This document shows positions 23,194 through 26,382 of a DNA stretch of 26,382 bases, piece by piece. This DNA is from Candidatus Hecatellales archaeon (lineage in GTDB: Archaea > Thermoproteota > Bathyarchaeia > Hecatellales > Hecatellaceae). The position numbers and the translations under genes are program-made. Positions within the stretch are counted from its first letter, which is position 1. Each line of letters starts with the position of its first letter. Below the pieces are notes generated by a model. That model saw nothing but the letters and a program-made list of their open reading frames with translations, was not told the DNA's origin and searched no databases. The stretch lies in NCBI GenBank assembly GCA_003662305.1, contig QMXU01000002.1:1-26382 (forward strand). Reading direction: 5' to 3'.

Positions 23194-25176
23194 CTATCTG
23201 TCGTGGTCTGCTGGGCAGTTGTCAAGGCTCCAGTAGATTACCGGGATTTCTGCTACGTGTTCGTCTTCTAGAACTTTCGGCATGGCAACCAGTATGCTGT
23301 CGAAGGTTGGCCCCCTGATTTTCGCCCGGTAAGGCGTGTTTTTACCGTTGCTTACCAAGTGGAAGCAGAGTTCTCCTCTTGCACTTTCAACGCAGTGTAT
23401 GGTTTCTCCTTTCGGAAGCGGGGAGAACGGTGAAAGCCTTAGGCCTCCTTTAGCGTTCCTTTCAAAAAGCTTTCCGCTGGGAATCTTCTCCAAAGCGTTC
23501 TCTACGATGTACAGGCTTTCCTCTATTTCCTTTCTCCTGCAGAGCGCTCTTGAATAGGCGTCTGAACCTTCCGAAGTCACAACGTTGAAGTCTAACTCGT
23601 CATAGGTTTCGTAGGGTGAAGCCTTCCTCACGTCGAATCTTACACCTGAAGCCCTAGCGTTAGGCCCCGTAACATCCAGGCGGACCGCCATGTCGCCTGG
23701 TAAGACTCCTAGCTCCTTGGTTCTGCCGTTGAAAACCGAGTTGTTAAAGCATAGGTTATCGTAAAGGTCAAGCTGCTTCAGCATGTACTTCATTTCTTTT
23801 TTGAAGTCGTCCTTGAAGTTTAAGGGGAGGTCTCTCCTAACTCCTCCCGGTATATTGTAGATATGGTATATTCTGCCTCCTGTCAGCTTTTCGAGTAGTA
23901 GAAGTATTCTCTCACGGTCTCCCCATGCTATCCTCACCATGGTGTCGAAGCCTGTTGCACCGCCGATTAGCCCCAGATTCAAAAGGTGGCTTTGAATCCT
24001 GCACAGTTCAGCTTGAATCGTCCTGAGATACTTCACCCTCCTTGAAACCTCAACTCCAGCCAGCTTTTCAACGGCTCCTATATAGCTAAGCTCATAGCTT
24101 GCTCCGTCAAGCACGCATACACGCTGAACCAGCATTATGTTCTGCCACCAAGTCCGGTACTCCATGAGCTTTTCAAATCCTCTGTGGAGATAGCCCGGGT
24201 TCGGCCTGGCGCTTTTCACGCGTTCCCCTTCAACCTTGAAGTATACGTCGAAGTTTCCTGAGGCTGGATGCTGGGGGCCGAAGGGTATAGTGTATTCTCC
24301 TTCCTCCCTGCTTTCTTCTACTGATGGAACCTCTAGGAAGCCCTCTTCCTTGTTTACTTTCTCCTCTTTGCCCATGTAGCCGCTTTGAACGGCGTTCATG
24401 GCTAAAACTACGGCTAAACCTATGGGTTCAGGCCTGGGAGGGCAGCCGGCGATCATTATGTCTACTGGCATGTACTTTTCAAGGTTGTTTATGGTGTTAT
24501 AGCTGTCCCAGTAGGTTCCTCCGTTAACCGGGCAGCATCCAAGCGTGATCACGTATTTGGGACAGGGCATCTGCTCGTATATGCGAAGTATCCTTCGGAG
24601 GGTTTTCACCGTCACGTATCCGCCTATGAGCAGCACGTCTGAATGCCTGGGTGAACCCTTTGCCAGCATTCCGAACCTTTCCATGTCGAAGCCGCTTCCA
24701 ACCCATGGAGCTGCCTCTATAAAGCAGCATCCGGTGAAGAAGAAGTTAACCCAGAAGCTTCTTGAGATGGCCCAGTTGGTGATACCCTTAATTTTCGGCG
24801 GAACAGGATGCTCGAGTTTAGGAGGTTCAGCAAGCTTTTCAGGCGGGTAGACAAGCGCGTCTCTGCCAAGCACAACTATGAACGGGAAATGGGAGAGTTT
24901 TAAGGCTTCACGCGGGCAGATGTCTTCGCATAAACCGCAGAAGCAACATTTGCCATAGTCTACCTGTGGATAGCTTCTTTTCTCATCAGCCTCTCCTCTT
25001 TCAACCATTGTCATGGCTAGGTTTGGACATATTTTCTCGCAGAGTCCGCATCCCACACACTTCTCCATGTCAAGCACATGCCTTCCCCTGAAGCCTTCTG
25101 TGAGGGGCATTTCAGGCGGAAAGTTGAAGGTCATAGCCTTCTCGGACAGCATTCTAAACTCCGCGTAGAAACTCAC
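23194..25176 (-). CDS. Single-chain NuoI-NuoB-NuoD-like fusion (complex I / group 4 hydrogenase-related)
   Basis: A 660-residue polypeptide joining three normally separate subunits. Residues 30-100 are a two-cluster ferredoxin like NuoI/EchF (Cys40, 43, 46, 50 and Cys77, 80, 83, 87). Residues 130-265 are a NuoB/EchC-like small subunit with tandem Cys150-Cys151, Cys215 and Cys245 (GCPPRPE), the four ligands of cluster N2. Residues 294-660 are a NuoD/EchE-like large subunit (FGPQHP, GYLHRGFEK, the AVEKLAG helix). The quinone-site His and Tyr of NuoD (Nqo4 His38 and Tyr87) are absent. At the [NiFe] sites the sequence reads RVCVLD (Cys354, Asp357) and DNCPAD (Cys654, Asp657), so each CxxC is CxxD. 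Start is GTG with GAGGTGA six bases upstream, 13 bases after the NuoC-like gene. No membrane helices or membrane-subunit genes are visible. Confidence 0.93.
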   Translation of the reverse strand: MSFYAEFRMLSEKAMTFNFPPEMPLTEGFRGRHVLDMEKCVGCGLCEKICPNLAMTMVERGEADEKRSYPQVDYGKCCFCGLCEDICPREALKLSHFPFIVVLGRDALVYPPEKLAEPPKLEHPVPPKIKGITNWAISRSFWVNFFFTGCCFIEAAPWVGSGFDMERFGMLAKGSPRHSDVLLIGGYVTVKTLRRILRIYEQMPCPKYVITLGCCPVNGGTYWDSYNTINNLEKYMPVDIMIAGCPPRPEPIGLAVVLAMNAVQSGYMGKEEKVNKEEGFLEVPSVEESREEGEYTIPFGPQHPASGNFDVYFKVEGERVKSARPNPGYLHRGFEKLMEYRTWWQNIMLVQRVCVLDGASYELSYIGAVEKLAGVEVSRRVKYLRTIQAELCRIQSHLLNLGLIGGATGFDTMVRIAWGDRERILLLLEKLTGGRIYHIYNIPGGVRRDLPLNFKDDFKKEMKYMLKQLDLYDNLCFNNSVFNGRTKELGVLPGDMAVRLDVTGPNARASGVRFDVRKASPYETYDELDFNVVTSEGSDAYSRALCRRKEIEESLYIVENALEKIPSGKLFERNAKGGLRLSPFSPLPKGETIHCVESARGELCFHLVSNGKNTPYRAKIRGPTFDSILVAMPKVLEDEHVAEIPVIYWSLDNCPADHDR

Positions 25177-25189
25177 CGGTTTTCACCTC

Positions 25190-25642
25190 TTACATGGGAA
25201 ACTCTTTAACGTATCTCCTCCAGTCGAAGTCCTTCAGGAACGGGTGTGGACCTTTCCAGCCTTCGAGAAGCAGGGGCTTCAGCATGGTGTTTCCTTCAAA
25301 GTTTATTCCGAAGAGCTCCCACGCTTCTCTCTCATGCATGGCGCTGTTCTCCCATATGGATGACAGGCTTTGAATTTCCGGGTTTTCCCTTGGAATCCTC
25401 GTGGAAACTTTAACGTAGACGTTTTCCTCCGGGTTGTAAGCTAGGAAGTACACTTCAAACTCGTTCTCATCCAGCCAGTCGACTGCTGAAACCGTTAGCA
25501 GCCTTTCAAACCCGTTTTCCCTCAGAAGCCTTGCAGCATCAAGGTATTTTTCCTTCTGAACCTTTACAAAGGAGAAAACTTTTTCGCGGACGTATTCTCC
25601 TTGGCATTCCTGCTTTAAAACCTCTAAAACCGACGGAGTCAA
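25190..25642 (-). CDS. NuoC-like 30-kDa subunit (complex I / EchD family)
   Basis: A protein of about 150 residues with the NuoC signature SIWENSAMHEREAWELFGINF followed by LLLEGWKGPHPFLKDF. It is the structural partner that bridges NuoB- and NuoD-type subunits, so with the fusion protein downstream it makes the peripheral I-B-C-D core of complex I or of a group 4 hydrogenase. The frame is open up to a GTG at 25678. However, the TATA box at 25682-25689 predicts transcription from about 25659, which excludes that start. The TTG at 25642 has GGAGGG six to seven bases upstream and is preferred. A GTG at 25657, read leaderless, is the alternative. The gene is first of a two-gene operon, 13 bases before the fusion gene. 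Confidence 0.9.
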   Translation of the reverse strand: MTPSVLEVLKQECQGEYVREKVFSFVKVQKEKYLDAARLLRENGFERLLTVSAVDWLDENEFEVYFLAYNPEENVYVKVSTRIPRENPEIQSLSSIWENSAMHEREAWELFGINFEGNTMLKPLLLEGWKGPHPFLKDFDWRRYVKEFPM

Positions 25643-25681
25643 TGACGTTCCCTCCACACTGAATATGTGAGATTGCACAAA

Positions 25682-25689
25682 ATATTAAA
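25682..25689 (-). promoter_or_regulatory. TATA box of the NuoC/NuoI-B-D operon
   Basis: The minus strand reads TTTAATAT. A start near 25659 follows, inside the open frame, which moves the NuoC start to 25657 or 25642. Confidence 0.55.
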
Positions 25690-25740
25690 GCCTTACCCTC
25701 CCAGCAGCCCACAGGAGAAAGCAGCAGGGAAATGGTTTTG

Positions 25741-25850
25741 TGGCGCCGCCGGACGGACTCGAACCGTCGACCAACGGGTTAACAGCTTCAGCCCCTGGAA
25801 GGTTCTGCCTTTTCAGGGTCCGCTGCTCTACCACGCTGAGCTACGGCGGC
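25741..25850 (-). tRNA. tRNA-Asn (anticodon GUU), intron-containing, CCA encoded
   Basis: Acceptor strands GCCGCCG and CGGCGGC pair perfectly, followed by discriminator G and an encoded CCA. The D-stem is GCTC/GAGC, and the T-arm is GACGG-TTCGAGT-CCGTC. The anticodon loop CTGTTAA carries GTT at 25781-25783. The 5' half of the anticodon stem (GCGG) is cut off from its last base by a 33-base insert. With this removed, all five stem pairs form (G-U, C-G, G-C, G-C, G-C) and the mature tRNA is 74 bases plus CCA. An AT-rich stretch about 33 bases upstream (near 25881-25888) may be its TATA box. Confidence 0.95.
25787..25819 (-). other. tRNA-Asn intron at non-canonical position 30/31
   Basis: The 33-base intron folds with its exons into a bulge-helix-bulge. 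Bulge GG|A is followed in the intron by an inner helix CCCUG/CAGGG. The four-base central helix CAGC/GCUG pairs the end of the D-stem and start of the anticodon stem with intron bases. The second bulge is AA|G. Both cuts fall after the second bulge base, as tRNA-splicing endonuclease makes them. The usual archaeal site is 37/38; this one is inside the anticodon stem. The outer helix is weak (relaxed motif). Confidence 0.85.
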
Positions 25851-25908
25851 ATCTAACCATGATAACTCTTTGCTGAACATAAATTTACTTCTTATGGAGG
25901 AAAGCACA

Positions 25909-25916
25909 TATATAAA
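25909..25916 (+). promoter_or_regulatory. TATA box of the succinyl-CoA ligase-like gene
   Basis: TATATAAA is a near-perfect archaeal TATA box. It predicts a start near 25939, a few bases before the TTG at 25946; GGGGGA lies at 25935-25940. Confidence 0.6.
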
Positions 25917-25945
25917 CTGGTGAAGACTCATTCTGGGGGAACCCC

Positions 25946-26382
25946 TTGGTCCGCCTCTACGAATACCAAGCCAAGAAGCTTCTCTCCAGCGAAGGCATCG
26001 CCACGCCTAAGGGAATACTGTGCGGGAGCCTTAGGGAAGTGAAGGAGGCTGCTGGGAAGCTGAAAGGGAAGGTTATGTTGAAGCCTCAGGTCTTGGCTGG
26101 AAGACGTGGAAAGCTGGGCGTGATAAGGTTTGCGGAGAACCCCGGAGAGGCTGAGAAAATCGCCGAGGAACTTTTCGGAAGGGAGGTCTACGGGTTCCCC
26201 GTGCAGAAGCTCCTAGTGGAAGAGTATATCCCGTTTAAGAGGAGCTTCTATGTTTCCGTGTTTTCCTATCACGGTGAAAGGAAGCCTGTATGCATCGCCA
26301 GCTCGGCGGGGGGAGTAGACGTTGAGGAAATCGTAAGCAGGCACCCTAAGAAGCTGGTGAAGCATCCTGTCAACATCTTGGA
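25946..26382 (+). CDS. sucC: Succinyl-CoA ligase (ADP-forming) beta-type subunit, partial
   Basis: The first 145 codons of an ATP-grasp acyl-CoA ligase subunit; the gene runs off the right edge. The N-terminus VRLYEYQAKKLLSSEGIATP is the SucC signature. It is followed by a KPQVLAGRRGKLGVIRF segment, where SucC enzymes have the ATP-binding KAQVHAGGRGKAGG-type loop. Here Pro replaces Ala and the Gly pattern is changed. LLVEEYIPFKRSFYVSV matches the next SucC block. Family members couple a CoA thioester to ATP synthesis; besides succinyl-CoA, archaeal relatives handle other acyl-CoAs. No start other than the TTG fits the N-terminal motif and promoter. A SucD partner is expected to the right. Confidence 0.87.
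   Translation, partial: MVRLYEYQAKKLLSSEGIATPKGILCGSLREVKEAAGKLKGKVMLKPQVLAGRRGKLGVIRFAENPGEAEKIAEELFGREVYGFPVQKLLVEEYIPFKRSFYVSVFSYHGERKPVCIASSAGGVDVEEIVSRHPKKLVKHPVNIL

Noticed and set aside
23194..25642. A functional group 4 [NiFe] hydrogenase.
   Set aside because: Both CxxC motifs have Asp in place of the second cysteine, and the NuoB-like domain has the tandem Cys-Cys of complex I rather than the hydrogenase spacing.
25741..25850. tRNA-Phe (GAA) or tRNA-Gln (CTG) read from the CCCTGAA stretch.
   Set aside because: Those readings leave unpaired anticodon stems or no U33. The CTGTTAA loop of tRNA-Asn gives a full cloverleaf once the BHB intron is removed.

Overview
The window is archaeal DNA. 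Many genes have an archaeal TATA box (TTTAAATA or TTTTATAT type) about 25-30 bases before the translation start, several transcripts look leaderless, GTG and TTG starts are common, and a tRNA-Asn gene carries a non-canonical intron inside a bulge-helix-bulge. Gene content (archaeal-type thiolase plus HMG-CoA synthase pair, IorAB, a tungsten aldehyde oxidoreductase, an AbrB-PhoU protein, ferredoxin-linked modules) fits an anaerobic, probably TACK-lineage archaeon such as a Bathyarchaeia-like organism. The exact lineage cannot be fixed from sequence reading alone.

Layout. Positions 1-4254 (minus strand): iorB, a 3-hydroxyacyl-CoA dehydrogenase/enoyl-CoA hydratase fusion, a thiolase and a cut-off HMG-CoA-synthase-like gene. 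Positions 4401-7527 (plus): iorA, divergent from iorB, then an MFS transporter. Positions 7549-14133: an ATP-dependent dehydratase activator (minus), then on the plus strand an FAD-linked 2-hydroxyacid dehydrogenase, an acyl-CoA ligase and two HgdB-family dehydratase subunits. Positions 14226-17012: a phenylacetate-CoA-ligase-like enzyme, a GNAT acetyltransferase (minus) and a free-standing crotonase. Positions 17053-18090: an AbrB-PhoU regulator (minus). Positions 18287-23053: a tiny zinc-ribbon protein, tungsten aldehyde oxidoreductase and a four-cluster ferredoxin (plus), a convergent FAD/NAD oxidoreductase (minus), then a divergent SDR. Positions 23194-25642 (minus): a two-gene operon of a NuoC-like protein and one polypeptide that fuses NuoI-, NuoB- and NuoD-like domains. 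The window ends with the split tRNA-Asn and the start of a succinyl-CoA-ligase-type beta subunit.

How the genes may work together (inference). Much of the window reads as anaerobic catabolism of 2-oxo, 2-hydroxy and aryl acids. GlcD-type dehydrogenase and IorAB interconvert 2-hydroxy acid, 2-oxo acid and acyl-CoA. AOR with its ferredoxin and FAD subunits oxidises aldehydes. The two AMP ligases make CoA thioesters. The HgdC-like activator and two HgdB-family subunits remove water from a 2-hydroxyacyl-CoA. The crotonases, dehydrogenases and thiolase finish by beta-oxidation, and an ADP-forming ligase could conserve energy. Reduced ferredoxin from IorAB and AOR is a plausible partner of the NuoC/NuoI-B-D protein.

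The most unusual object is the NuoI-NuoB-NuoD fusion. Its large-subunit domain has lost the usual quinone-site residues, yet keeps one cysteine of each [NiFe] CxxC motif, with Asp in place of the other. Second is a 12-base element, identical in the promoter of the AOR operon and in the divergent FAD-oxidoreductase/SDR promoter, which suggests one small regulon. No intergenic gap exceeds 300 bases. No CRISPR array, insertion sequence or rRNA was seen.
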